This document shows, in pieces, positions 1 through 10,459 of a stretch of DNA of 64,000 nt. The position numbers and the translations under genes are program-made. The stretch covers positions 4,030,001 through 4,094,000 of the forward strand of contig NW_026570221.1 in assembly GCF_019649055.1 (NCBI RefSeq), in the 5' to 3' direction. This stretch comes from Paramacrobiotus metropolitanus (taxonomy: Eukaryota; Tardigrada; Eutardigrada; Parachela; Macrobiotidae). Position 1 is the stretch's first letter. Each line of letters begins with the position of its first letter. A model generated the notes under the pieces. That model saw only the letters and a list, made by a program, of their open reading frames with translations, did not search any database and was not told the origin of the DNA.

Positions 1-44
1 CTTTGCGTGTCCGTATAATAATACTATAGCCATTAAATTTGCAT

Positions 45-365
45 TTAGTTTGGGAGCAAAGGTGCGCCGGGCGAGGATGTTAACGTTTGTAAATAAAAAG
101 ACCTGGATGTCGAATTGTCGGGTATGGATGCGCAAGGGTGTAACTGCGCGGTAATCCCGTTGACTGAAATCACTCTTTTATTCGCGTGAGAGATGACATA
201 GAGTTCCAATGATTGTATACCGAGTTCCAAAAAAATGACAAAAAGCGAAAACATCAAAACGTAGTTACAATTTTTTCCAAATATGATAGTACATATTGCA
301 GTCAATCCATAGAAAAACGTATACGTATGATATTGAATTACACTCGCGAGATTTTCGCTCTTCAT
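45..365 (-). CDS. small hydrophobic ORF, doubtful
   Basis: A 106-codon ATG-initiated frame. Its N-terminal half is hydrophobic (about residues 15-60, two possible membrane segments); its C-terminal half is Ser/Pro-rich. I recognise no family and see no convincing splice sites, TATA box or polyadenylation signal. It lies in otherwise anonymous sequence left of the satellite and may be a chance ORF. Confidence 0.2.
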   Translation of the reverse strand: MKSENLASVIQYHTYTFFYGLTAICTIIFGKNCNYVLMFSLFVIFLELGIQSLELYVISHANKRVISVNGITAQLHPCASIPDNSTSRSFYLQTLTSSPGAPLLPN

Positions 366-551
366 AATACCGACGACTTTTTATTTTCGAAGGTATGCCA
401 GAACTAAAAGTAATTCAAATTAACCATTAGTTTGCTGGTCGAGTTTACTCACGAACCCTTGTCTTCTTCAGCGCCTGCTATAGTATACAACAGCCGTCGC
501 GCACTGGTACATATTAGATTTTTCCAGCTTCTATGTCTATGCTTTGCTTTA

Positions 552-803
552 TCAATTGTTTTCAGACTTGAGTAATTTTAAAGACCACTTAATGTTACCG
601 CTTCCGGACTCCACTGGGGGCACTGGAGCCCCGGCTGCTGGGAGGCTGGTGCTCTCGGTGATCGGCTGTGTGCGGTGACCGTGGGTCAGCGAAAGCCGGC
701 CGACCGGAGTCGGCGGAAGAGAGCGACCAGTGCCCTGCGCAACCGAAGGCCCCAAACAAAACCCCAAACAACCCAGTATAAGGATTAATGCAGCTGTTGG
801 CAC
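552..803 (-). CDS. possible signal-peptide-bearing fragment
   Basis: The first 24 residues of this frame form a leucine/alanine-rich hydrophobic stretch ending near VAQG, as in a signal peptide, followed by a Pro/Ser/Gly-rich tail. The listed first codon is GTG; the frame stays open about 50 nt further upstream without an ATG, so a real start would need an upstream exon. Composition is GC-rich like the adjacent satellite, which weakens the case. No family recognised. Confidence 0.2.
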   Translation of the reverse strand: MPTAALILILGCLGFCLGPSVAQGTGRSLPPTPVGRLSLTHGHRTQPITESTSLPAAGAPVPPVESGSGNIKWSLKLLKSENN

Positions 804-1039
804 GGTTCCGCGGATGTATTGGTAAAGCTTTCGAGTTACGTTGGAAGTGCGTAAGATTCAGCTATCCATATCTCGCCAGGGCCGGCGTCGTTGCGTCGCC
901 GAAGCGGTGCTTGCTTGATCCTATCGTGGTATGGCAGCGCAGTTTGGTCTTTCCATCGTGAAATTTGCTGTTGTGCAGGCTAGTTAAACAGACGCTAACC
1001 CAGTGTAATCCGGTACCGTCTCGAAATGGTTCGTCTTTG

Positions 1040-2500
1040 TGGTTCCCAGGTACGGGTCAGCAAACTTCGCCTTTGCAGTAACACTGTCCGCGAGTGGAGG
1101 TTAGCTGTAGATGCCGGAACGGAACCGGTCCCGCTTGCCGTCAGACATAGCGCAGTTGTCACTGGAGAGCCGCCTTTTTATCGGTGCGGCTATAGTTGAC
1201 GACCTGCCGTGCTGATCGAACGGAGTGTCGCCGTCGTAGTCGCGCTGCTTTGCCAGCCCGAGGTAGTTGCAGCTGTTGGTGGAGCCGTTGCTGGAGGCTG
1301 CTTTGCTGTCTCAGATAGATGCAGCCGTTAGATAGCGGGATGTGAATGCCCGTCAAGTGCAGTCGTTGCTGGTGGCCACCTTCGTCGGAGAAAGGTGCGG
1401 CCCTAGTCAGAGAGCTGCCTTGCCGTCCGTGGAAGGTGTGGCCCTCGCTGTTGGCTTGCCTTGCCATTCGAAATAGGTGCGGTCGTAGTTAGGAACACGC
1501 GTTTTCGCCATATGTAGGTGCAGTTGTGGCTGGAGGCCTAACTTCCTTGCAGTCCGCGGTAGGTGCAGCCGTCGCTGTCGGCTTGCCTTGCCGCCGGAGG
1601 TGGGTGCGGCCTTAGTTATAGCCTGCCCTGCCGTCCGAGGTGGTGCACCCGTTAAGGTGGCTTACATGTCGCCGGTGGGAGGAGAAGCCGTTGCTGGATC
1701 AAGTCAGCTTTGCCGTTAGAACTGGGGGAGCCATCGCTGCTGGCTTTATGTCTGCTACAGCTGATGCGGGCATAATTGTTGGCTTTTTGCCCTTCCGTTC
1801 GAGGAGGGTGCAGCAGTCGTTGGGAGGCCTGCTTGCCGTCAGAGAAGGGCGCTGCCGTTCTTAGGGGGGCCTGACGTTCGTCCGAGGAAGGTACGGCCGA
1901 TGTTGGTGGGCCTGCTTGCCGTCCGTGGAGAACGCCGTCGTTACTAAAGAGCCTGACTCCCGTCCGAGGAAAGTGAAACCGCCGCTGGGGGTGTGCTTGC
2001 CGTCAGATTTAGGCGCACCGGAGGTGGCGGCCTTATATGCTGTCCGAGGAAGTTGCAACCGCCGCTGGGGGTCTCCTTGCCGTCGGAGGTAGGCGCAGCC
2101 GATGTTCGTGGCCTTGTGTGCCGTCCGAGGAAGTGCAACCGCCGCAGGGGTCTGCTTGCCGTCGGAGGTAGGCGCAGCCGAAGTTAGTGGCATTGTGTGC
2201 CGTCCGAGGAAGCGCAACCGCCGCAGGGGGTCTGCTTGCCGTCAGATTTAGACGCACCGGAGGTGGCGGCCTTGTGTGCCGTCCGAGGAAAGTGCAACCG
2301 CCGCTGGGGTCTGCTTGCCGTCGGAGGTAGGCGCAGCCGATGTTGGTGGCTTGATATGCCTTCTGAGGAAGGTGCAACAGCCGAGGACTCCGCCATTGCT
2401 GGTGGGCCAGTCAGCCGTCCGAGGAAGGTGCGGCATTATTGGTGTGCCAGTTTGCCATCGGCGATGGCACGCCGCTGCCGGGTGGCATGTCTGCTGTCCG
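1040..2500. repeat. degenerate left edge of GC-rich satellite
   Basis: This stretch consists of imperfect units of about 38-40 bp built on the phrase CCGTCSGAGGWAGGYGCAGCCG followed by GTGGCCTGCTTG-like text. Units differ from each other by many substitutions and small indels, unlike the nearly uniform array to the right. Such divergence toward one end is what unequal crossing-over predicts for the edge of an array. Several ORFs of 60-170 codons cross it on both strands; they follow from the repeat and low stop density and are not annotated. Confidence 0.8.
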
Positions 2501-5500
2501 AGGAAGGTGCAGCTGTCCTTCGTGGGTCTGTTTGCCGTCGGAGGAGGGCGCCGCCGTGGTTAGGGGGCCTGTGCCGTCCGAGGAAGGTGCAGCCGTCGCC
2601 GGTGGCCTGCTTGCCGTCGGACGAGACCGCCGCCGTGGTTAGGGGGCCTATGCCGTCCGAGGAAGGTGCTGCCGTCGCCGGTGGCCTGCTTGCCGTTGGA
2701 GGAAGGCGCCGCCGTGGTTAGGGGGCCTGTGCCGTCCGAGGAAGGTGCAGTCGTCGCCGGTGGCCTGCTTACCGTTGGAGGATAGCGCCGCCGTGGTTAG
2801 GGGGCCTGTGCCGTCCGAGGAAGGTGCTGCCGTCGCCGGTGGCCTGCTTGCCGTCGGAGGAGGGCGCCGCCGTGGTTAGGGGGCCTGTGCCGTCCGAGGA
2901 AGGTGCTGCCGTCGCCGGTGGCCTGCTTGCCGTCGGAGGAGGGCGCCGCCGTGGTTAGGGGGCCTGTGCCGTCCGAGGAAGGTGCAGCCGTCGCCGGTGG
3001 CCTGCTTACCGTTGGAGGATAGCGCCGCCGTGGTTAGGGGGCCTGTGCCGTCCGAGGAAGGTGCTGCCGTCGCCGGTGGCCTGCTTGCCGTCGGAGGAGG
3101 GCGCCGCCGTGGTTAGGGGGCCTGTGCCGTCCGAGGAAGGTGCTGCCGTCGCCGGTGGCCTGCTTGCCGTCGGAGGAGGGCGCCGCCGTGGTTAGGGGGC
3201 CTGTGCCGTCCGAGGAAGGTGCAGCCGTCGCCGGTGGCCTGCTTGCCGTTGGAGGAAGGCGCCGCCGTGGTTAGGGGGCCTGTGCCGTCCGAGGAAGGTG
3301 CTGCCGTCGCCGGTGGCCTGCTTGCCGTCGGAGGAGGGCGCCGCCGTGGTTAGGGGGCCTGTGCCGTCCGAGGAAGGTGCAGCCGTCGCCGGTGGCCTGC
3401 TTGCCGTCGGAGGATAGCGCCGCCGTGGTAAGGGGGCCTGTGCCGTCCGAGGAAAGGTGCAGCCGTCGCCGGTAGCCTGCTTGCCGTCGGAGGAGGGCGC
3501 CGCCGTGGTTAGGGGGCTTGTGCCGTCCGAGGAAAGGTGCAGCCGTCGTCGGTGCCCTGCTTGCCGTCGGAGGAGACCGCCGCCGTGGTTAGGGGGCCTG
3601 TGCCGTCCGAGGAAAGGTGCAGCCGTCGCCGGTGGCCTGCTTGCCGTCGGAGGAGGGCGCCGCCGTGGTTAGGGTGCCTGTGCCGTCCGAGGAAGGTGCA
3701 GTCGTCGCCGGTGGCCTGCTTGCCGTTGGAGGATAGCGCCGCCGTGGTTAGGGGGCCTGTGCGGTCCGAGGAAAGGTGCAGCCGTCGCCGGTGGCCTGCT
3801 TGCCGTCGGACGAGACCGCCGCCGTGGTAAGGGGGCCTGTGCCGTCCGAGGAAGGTGCTGCCGTCGCCGGTGGCCTGCTTGCCGTCGGAGGAGGGCGCCG
3901 CCGTGGTTAGGGGGCCTGTGCCGTCCGAGGAAGGTGCTGCCGTCGCCGGTGGCCTGCTTGCCGTCGGAGGAGGGCGCCGCCGTGGTTAGGGGGCCTGTGC
4001 CGTCCGAGGAAGGTGCAGTCGTCGCCGGTGGCCTGCTTACCGTTGGAGGATAGCGCCGCCGTGGTTAGGGGGCCTGTGCGGTCCGAGGAAAGGTGCAGCC
4101 GTCGCCGGTGGCCTGCTTGCCGTCGGACGAGACCGCCGCCGTGGTAAGGGGGCCTGTGCCGTCCGAGGAAGGTGCAGCCGTCGCCGGTGGCCTGCTTGCC
4201 GTCGGAGGAGGGCGCCGCCGTGGTTAGGGGGCCTGTGCCGTCCGAGGAAGGTGCTGCCGTCGCCGGTGGCCTGCTTGCCGTCGGAGGAGGGCGCCGCCGT
4301 GGTTAGGGGGCCTGTGCCGTCCGAGGAAGGTGCAGTCGTCGCCGGTGGCCTGCTTACCGTTGGAGGATAGCGCCGCCGTGGTTAGGGGGCCTGTGCGGTC
4401 CGAGGAAAGGTGCAGCCGTCGCCGGTGGCCTGCTTGCCGTCGGACGAGACCGCCGCCGTGGTTAGGGGGCCTGTGCCGTCCGAGGAAGGTGCAGCCGTCG
4501 CCGGTGGCCTGCTTGCCGTCGGAGGATAGCGCCGCCGTGGTAAGGGCCTGTGCCGTCCGAGGAAAGGTGCAGCCGTCGCCGGTGGCCTGCTTGCCGTTGG
4601 AGGAAGGCGCCGCCGTGGTTAGGGGGCCTGTGCCGTCCGAGGAAGGTGCAGTCGTCGCCGGTGGCCTGCTTACCGTTGGAGGATAGCGCCGCCGTGGTTA
4701 GGGGGCCTGTGCCGTCCGAGGAAGGTGCTGCCGTCGCCGGTGGCCTGCTTGCCGTCGGAGGAGGGCGCCGCCGTGGTTAGGGGGCCTGTGCCGTCCGAGG
4801 AAGGTGCTGCCGTCGCCGGTGGCCTGCTTGCCGTCGGAGGAGGGCGCCGCCGTGGTTAGGGGGCCTGTGCCGTCCGAGGAAGGTGCAGCCGTCGCCGGTG
4901 GCCTGCTTGCCGTCGGAGGAAGGCGCCGCCGTGGTTAGGGGGCCTGTGCCGTCCGAGGAAGGTGCTGCCGTCGCCGGTGGCCTGCTTGCCGTCGGAGGAA
5001 GGCGCCGCCGTGGTTAGGGGGCCTGTGCCGTCCGAGGAAGGTGCAGCCGTCGCCGGTGGCCTGCTTGCCGTCGGAGGATAGCGCCGCCGTGGTAAGGGGG
5101 CCTGTGCCGTCCGAGGAAGGTGCAGCCGTCGCCGGTAGCCTGCTTGCCGTCGGAGGAGGGCGCCGCCGTGGTTAGGGGGCTTGTGCCGTCCGAGGAAAGG
5201 TGCAGCCGTCGTCGGTGCCCTGCTTGCCGTCGGAGGAGACCGCCGCCGTGGTTAGGGGGCCTGTGCCGTCCGAGGAAAGGTGCAGCCGTCGCCGGTGGCC
5301 TGCTTGCCGTCGGAGGAGGGCGCCGACGTGGTTAGGGTGCCTGTGCCGTCCGAGGAAGGTGCAGTCGTCGCCGGTGGCCTGCTTGCCGTTGGAGGATAGC
5401 GCCGCCGTGGTTAGGGGGCCTGTGCGGTCCGAGGAAAGGTGCAGCCGTCGCCGGTGGCCTGCTTGCCGTCGGACGAGACCGCCGCCGTGGTAAGGGGGCC

Positions 5501-6240
5501 TGTGCCGTCCGAGGAAGGTGCTGCCGTCGCCGGTGGCCTGCTTGCCGTCGGAGGAGGGCGCCGCCGTGGTTAGGGGGCCTGTGCCGTCCGAGGAAGGTGC
5601 AGCCGTCGCCGGTGGCCTGCTTGCCGTCGGAGGAAGGCGCCGCCGTGGTTAGGGGGCCTGTGCCGTCCGAGGAAGGTGCAGTCGTCGCCGGTGGCCTGCT
5701 TGCCGTTGGAGGATAGCGCCGCCGTGGTTAGGGGGCCTGTGCGGTCCGAGGAAAGGTGCAGCCGTCGCCGGTGGCCTGCTTGCCGTCGGACGAGACCGCC
5801 GCCGTGGTAAGGGGGCCTGTGCCGTCCGAGGAAGGTGCTGCCGTCGCCGGTGGCCTGCTTGCCGTCGGAGGAGGGCGCCGCCGTGGTTAGGGGGCCTGTG
5901 CGGTCCGAGGAAAGGTGCAGCCGTCGCCGGTGGCCTGCTTGCCGTCGGACGAGACCGCCGCCGTGGTTAGGGGGCCTGTGCCGTCCGAGGAAGGTGCTGC
6001 CGTCGCCGGTGGCCTGCTTGCCGTCGGAGGAGGGCGCCGCCGTGGTTAGGGGGCCTGTGCCGTCCGAGGAAGGTGCAGCCGTCGCCGGTGGCCTGCTTGC
6101 CGTCGGAGGATAGCGCCGCCGTGGTAAGGGCCTGTGCCGTCCGAGGAAAGGTGCAGCCGTCGCCGGTGGCCTGCTTGCCGTCGGAGGATAGCGCCGCCGT
6201 AGTCAGGGGGCCTGGGCCGTCCAAGGAAAGTGTATCCGTC
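2500..6240. repeat. homogeneous 79-bp satellite core
   Basis: About 47 head-to-tail units with a period of 79 bp, measured between successive CCGTCCGAGGAAGG phrases (for example 2891, 2970, 3049). Each unit is a dimer of two related halves of 40 and 39 bp: one starts CCGTCCGAGGAAGGTGCAGCC, the other CCGTCGGAGGAGGGCGCCGCC. Variants (AAAGG for AAGG, GGATAGC for GGAGGGC, ACGAGACC for AGGAGGGC) recur in blocks, so there is longer-range order. GC content is very high and CpG is abundant. One-base indels between units break every frame, so no protein is inferred. Confidence 0.95.
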
Positions 6241-6460
6241 GCTGGTGGTCCTGGGTGCTGTCCGTGGGAGGTTCAGCCGTAGGTGGAGACCTTAGCCTTG
6301 CGTCGGGTCACTCGGGGGTAAGCTGCAGCCGAAGTTGGAGGTCTGCCTTGCCGTCCAATAAAACTGCAGGAATCCTTGGTGGAAGAACCTCCGTTGAACG
6401 TGGCTATTGCGCTGGGCGGTGGTTGATCTTGTCTTCTGTTCGCTATGCACAGGACTGATG
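6240..6460. repeat. degenerate right edge of satellite
   Basis: Two to five diverged half-units continue past the homogeneous core and fade into unique sequence by about 6460. This mirrors the decayed left edge and marks the end of the array. Confidence 0.65.
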
Positions 6461-8780
6461 GTTCTCTGTAGGGTCGCTTAACTTGAGTGTTGTTCAAGGA
6501 CTGCCACGAGCACGAGCTGTTCCCTTGGCTCTATCGGATCAAACGCGGATTCAGATTACGCAGATGATAACGGAGTCTAGCTAGCGCTGAATCAGAAATT
6601 GAGCCATCGCACAGATAGCAGCAGTTTGAGACTAGTCAGTTGCGCAGTGATCAGCTAGAGAGCTGCGAGTCCGCGACAGCACATGAACCGCAATAAAAAA
6701 CTGGGGTGCGGAACACTTCGAAGTTCAAAGTCCAATCCAAGATGTTGAGGAAGGAAGATTTCGCTTCCCAGGGAAAATCTTTCCAAGGGAAGATAAAAGA
6801 ACAGAGATCACTCGCGCGCACACGATGTCGAAGGACCAAAGACAGACAGCAATGAGAAATGAGAACCATGCAATGCAGGCACACGAACAGTGCCAAGTGC
6901 AAACAGCATGCCTGTGCAGGACGGCGGCCGCTTTGATCTAAGCGCCACGGCGACGCGCAGCGCCACCAACAGACTCACGTAACTTGCTACACATGGGGAA
7001 GGAGAAAGAGCGGGAGCGCATGTCCTCCAGCTAACATTAACATCAATTAACTCGTTAATTGTCATTTCGAAGAGCGATGATAGCGTTCAAAGTGGCTCGA
7101 TTATTAACGCTGGTATTACTTAAGTTTAATGTAAATGTTTATTTAGGTGACGGCTGCAAAAGCATACTTTTTTACTGTTTATTTATGTTCTTTCTACGAT
7201 ATCTGAATTCTGGTCTGCCTGGTAGCCTGCATATAGTTTGAGCTGCACTCGTAACGAGTTGTAAACCAGGAAGCCGAGCGATAATATTCACACGTACTGA
7301 GAACACACGAGACGGGCGGCGATATTACCGTTTTAAAAACCGGAAGCCGATTACCGCAGGAATAATCATGTTTTTGCACATGTATTACAAGATTATGGCC
7401 ACAAGGAGCATTTCTATTTAACTGTACCTTTGTATTATCCACTAATATCCATTAGAAACCACTTTGCATTGAATAGCAACTTGCAAAACATACGTACTTC
7501 ACATGTCAAACAAACAAAATCTAATTCAATCCGGGATCACTTCCAAAACCAAAAAAGGGCGAGTCGGCCCGGAAAGATTAAAACAACTGATACTAGGGAA
7601 AAAGCACGATAGCATAAATATACGTAAATACCATTTCCCGGCTTTCTCTCATGGTTATATGAATACTAATTATCTGTGCCAGGATTTCGGCCCCACTCAT
7701 TCGGCGCCGGTGATCTCAGCTTCTGCTCATCCAATTTTTCTACTTCAAAATGCGTTAGAAACCTTTCGATCACGCGGGTATTCTGAGACCAGTTATTGCT
7801 TGCTGTCTGCAGAACCTCATGACCAGTGGTCACTTTAAAGCTTGTTACCATGGATGCCATAAGGCTGACAAGGGCGCGTGCTCTCTCTTGTGCTTCCTAA
7901 TCTGCAGATTTCTAGGGAAACAGCTTATTTCTAACGATGTTGCAACATACTGCGTGATTTGACGGCAACAAAATCCTAAAAATAGTCGCAAGCCAATATT
8001 CATCCGTGCTCAGCTTGTAATACAGTAATTATGATCACTTGCTTATTACGCTGTCACCCCCACAGTGGCCGAAGTAATTGAAGCCGTAAATCGTGCATAA
8101 TCAATCTTAGGTGGCATTCACCGGCAGAAAAACTGATCGTTTTTGTAACCTCCTACGTCAACGTTGCGCAAGATCGCGATATTAGAGGGTTGCAAGGAAT
8201 ATTGATTAAAAAACAGGAAAATTATTCATGCTTTCGTAATAACTGAACATTCTGCTTAAAATGCACGGGCCACCATACCACACTATTATTGTACGCTGTT
8301 AATGGCTGCCTCCCTGTTGTTTCAGTTATCATACCCATTGCCACATACCTTATCGCTAATACTGTGAATTACGAAACTCCATTTCCCTTCAATGGGCATG
8401 AATTCATCAGTTCCTGGTTCCATATCCATTTACTGTGAGAGCATTTCGCGTACATTTACTTGAACGTTTGCATCCGGCCGGGCCCACCAAAACACTTTTT
8501 TGTTTTATTTATAATTTGGCAACCAAATACTGCATTTAAAATTTTGGAAAAAATTGTCTAGCTTGTAACTGTATCATTTTCTGCTGAGGTATGATAACTG
8601 AAAATGAACAAATAGTCAAATACTTTGAAGTTCAAACCCATTGTTGTCCACCGTAAGCCAATTTTTTTTTTACTTTCACCCGTTTTTGCTGCGAGTGTAA
8701 GTATGGAAAATTAAAACTCGGTAAACAGCACCCCTTTAAAGTTTTACATATGCACTGAAATTTTTCGGATTTTTTTCTAT
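6460..8780. other. no gene recognised
   Basis: About 2.3 kb, GC-balanced to 7.1 kb and AT-rich after. ORFs here are short, lack family motifs and show no coherent splice signals. I see no RNA gene or mobile element in it. Confidence 0.5.
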
Positions 8781-8785
8781 GATAA

Positions 8786-9060
8786 AAAACGTGAAAATCC
8801 GCGCCCGGCATGCGTGCTCACAAACGTGAACATCCCCGCCCGGCACCCATGTTCACGAGTGTAATGCGAACCGCCTGCATGCCGCCATTTACAGTAGACT
8901 ATCAGCGCGTAGGCGTACGATCTGCATACGACAGCGGTTAACATCAGCGGTATCAAGTTACTGCACAGTCGCAAACGTGAGCATCTCTGCTTGGCAGTGG
9001 CGCTGTGACGGCACCCATGCTCATTAATGCAATAAAGAATATGCGCAATAAACATTCAGT
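8786..9060. repeat. cluster of short hairpin repeats (GTGAACAT/ATGTTCAC type)
   Basis: Several imperfect copies of a small inverted repeat: GTGAACAT or GTGAGCAT, a GCCCGG-containing loop, then ATGTTCAC or ATGCTCA. The same family reappears near 9456-9570. Two clusters bracketing about 400 bp suggest subterminal repeats of a non-autonomous transposon, but I cannot define its ends. Confidence 0.5.
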
Positions 9061-9455
9061 AATCACCTGCTACTTTTTTGCTCGCAAAATCACCTACTCG
9101 TAGTGATAAAATTATTACGAGTATTCTTTGGAAACAGAAAATATCCCCATTACGTATTGCGCACGAGGGACAGCCGGACAGGGAAGCTTCTGCCGGATGT
9201 AGTGAAGGCTTCATCCACACACATAACTGTGTGGTCCTGCTGCAGTTATCAAATTTTAGTGCGCCACATTTCGCGCTGCCATACAGAAAGTGGTTCGAAA
9301 ACAAAATCGCCAGAATTTGAGGAAGAATAATTTTTATTTGAGTAACGTTGTATTTCCCAACCAATTCAAACCCTGCTTTGCGTGCAGAGGATAATGCAAT
9401 ATTCGATTTCAGCTGGGATGCAGAGGAAATCAACATATGAAATGCAAAATATCAT

Positions 9456-9570
9456 TCGTGAGCATTTTAGCCCGTCAAAAATGCTCACAAGCATTTTCGC
9501 CCGGAAAATATGCTCACAGCGTGAACCGTGAACATGTTAACATTCTTGCCGGCTACAAACGTGAACTGTA
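9456..9570. repeat. second cluster of GTGAGCAT hairpins
   Basis: Contains a clean hairpin with 11-bp arms, GTGAGCATTTT at 9458-9468 and AAAATGCTCAC at 9478-9488, followed by two more diverged copies with the same GCCCGG-like loop. It matches the cluster at 8786-9060. Confidence 0.55.
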
Positions 9571-9695
9571 TGCACACATCGTTTCCAAATGCATAATTTT
9601 TAAACTTTAAAGGCTGTCTTTCGTACACACGGGAAGAAGTAGATTGAGATCAGTTTACACAGGTTTTTTGTGAGCTCGTCATTCTCTTCACACAA

Positions 9696-10314
9696 TTAGC
9701 CGTAGACTCCACGCAAGAGCGTATCATTTCGTTCATTTCTAGTGATCGGATTATCCACTGGTGTCTCGTCGAATTCTTCTGTACCGTTGGGCCCCGTGAG
9801 AACTCGCCTAATCATGTTACGAGTCCAAGGTACGATCGGTGCTGGTGTTGTTGTATCAGCATAAAACTCACATTGTCCTAAAATTCCAATGCACCACCAC
9901 GATCTCCGACTACGATGCATGACAAGGTCCTCCCGTTTCTCGTCAATTTCCACTGTCACCGGTACGAATGGTGCGGGTGCTGTTGCTGTTTTTGCAGTAG
10001 TGGACCTAGTGGTCACATAAAAATTGTCGCGAAAATAGTCAGCGGGAAGAAGTACCGGAGTCTTTGCAGCCATTGCGGCCGGATCGAGTGTGGTGTGCGC
10101 TGCACCGGCTTGTGCTTCCTTCATATTTTCTGCAGTGATGTTGGGAAATTCTGCCGGTTCGACAGTGCACTATTAAACAAATGAAAAATGTCAAACAGTA
10201 TTGTTACTAGTAATAATACCGCAACAGCCTTTGAATAAATTCTCAAGAACAAATTGCACTTACCATGAATACCATGCTCCCGTATAAAGCTATAATGACA
10301 CTGTATGACAACAT
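9696..10314 (-). CDS. two-exon small secreted protein
   Basis: Exon 1 is 10314-10264 and exon 2 is 10169-9696, joined in phase 0 across a 94-bp intron with donor GTAAGTG and acceptor TTTAATAG. The ATG at 10314 opens a hydrophobic 17-residue exon (MLSYSVIIALYGSMVFM) that reads as a signal peptide, followed by a mature chain of about 157 residues. The chain is Thr/Ala/Pro-rich in the middle and has three N-glycosylation sequons (NIT, NGT, NDT), few cysteines and no recognised domain. Seen: signal-like exon, good splice sites, a TATA box about 135 bp upstream. Inferred: secretion. Function unknown. Confidence 0.65.
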
Positions 10315-10449
10315 GGTGCTGCTCGGCGACGACTGATGCAAACAGAGTATTCAGCGTAGCGGCTGTTCAGCACGGGAAAAGACAACAAAATTTTAAGTCA
10401 CGTAGTTGTACTGACAAAGATGCATTTCACTAGACTGTAATAAAGCCGC

Positions 10450-10456
10450 TTTTATA
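10450..10456 (-). promoter_or_regulatory. TATA box of the secreted-protein gene
   Basis: TATAAAA on the minus strand, about 135 bp before the ATG at 10314. Its position and orientation fit a core promoter for the two-exon gene. Confidence 0.45.
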
Positions 10457-10459
10457 ACC

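Noticed and set aside
2500-6240. CRISPR-like array
   Set aside because: Units are contiguous without variable spacers and the context is eukaryotic; it is a satellite.
2500-6240. TTAGGG within the satellite as telomeric repeat
   Set aside because: It occurs once per 79-bp unit inside GGTTAGGGGGCC and is not tandem by itself.
1159-6282. Many ORFs of 60-180 codons across the satellite on both strands
   Set aside because: They follow the repeat unit in different frames, are broken by one-base unit variants and appear on both strands. GC-rich DNA has few stops. No family motif.
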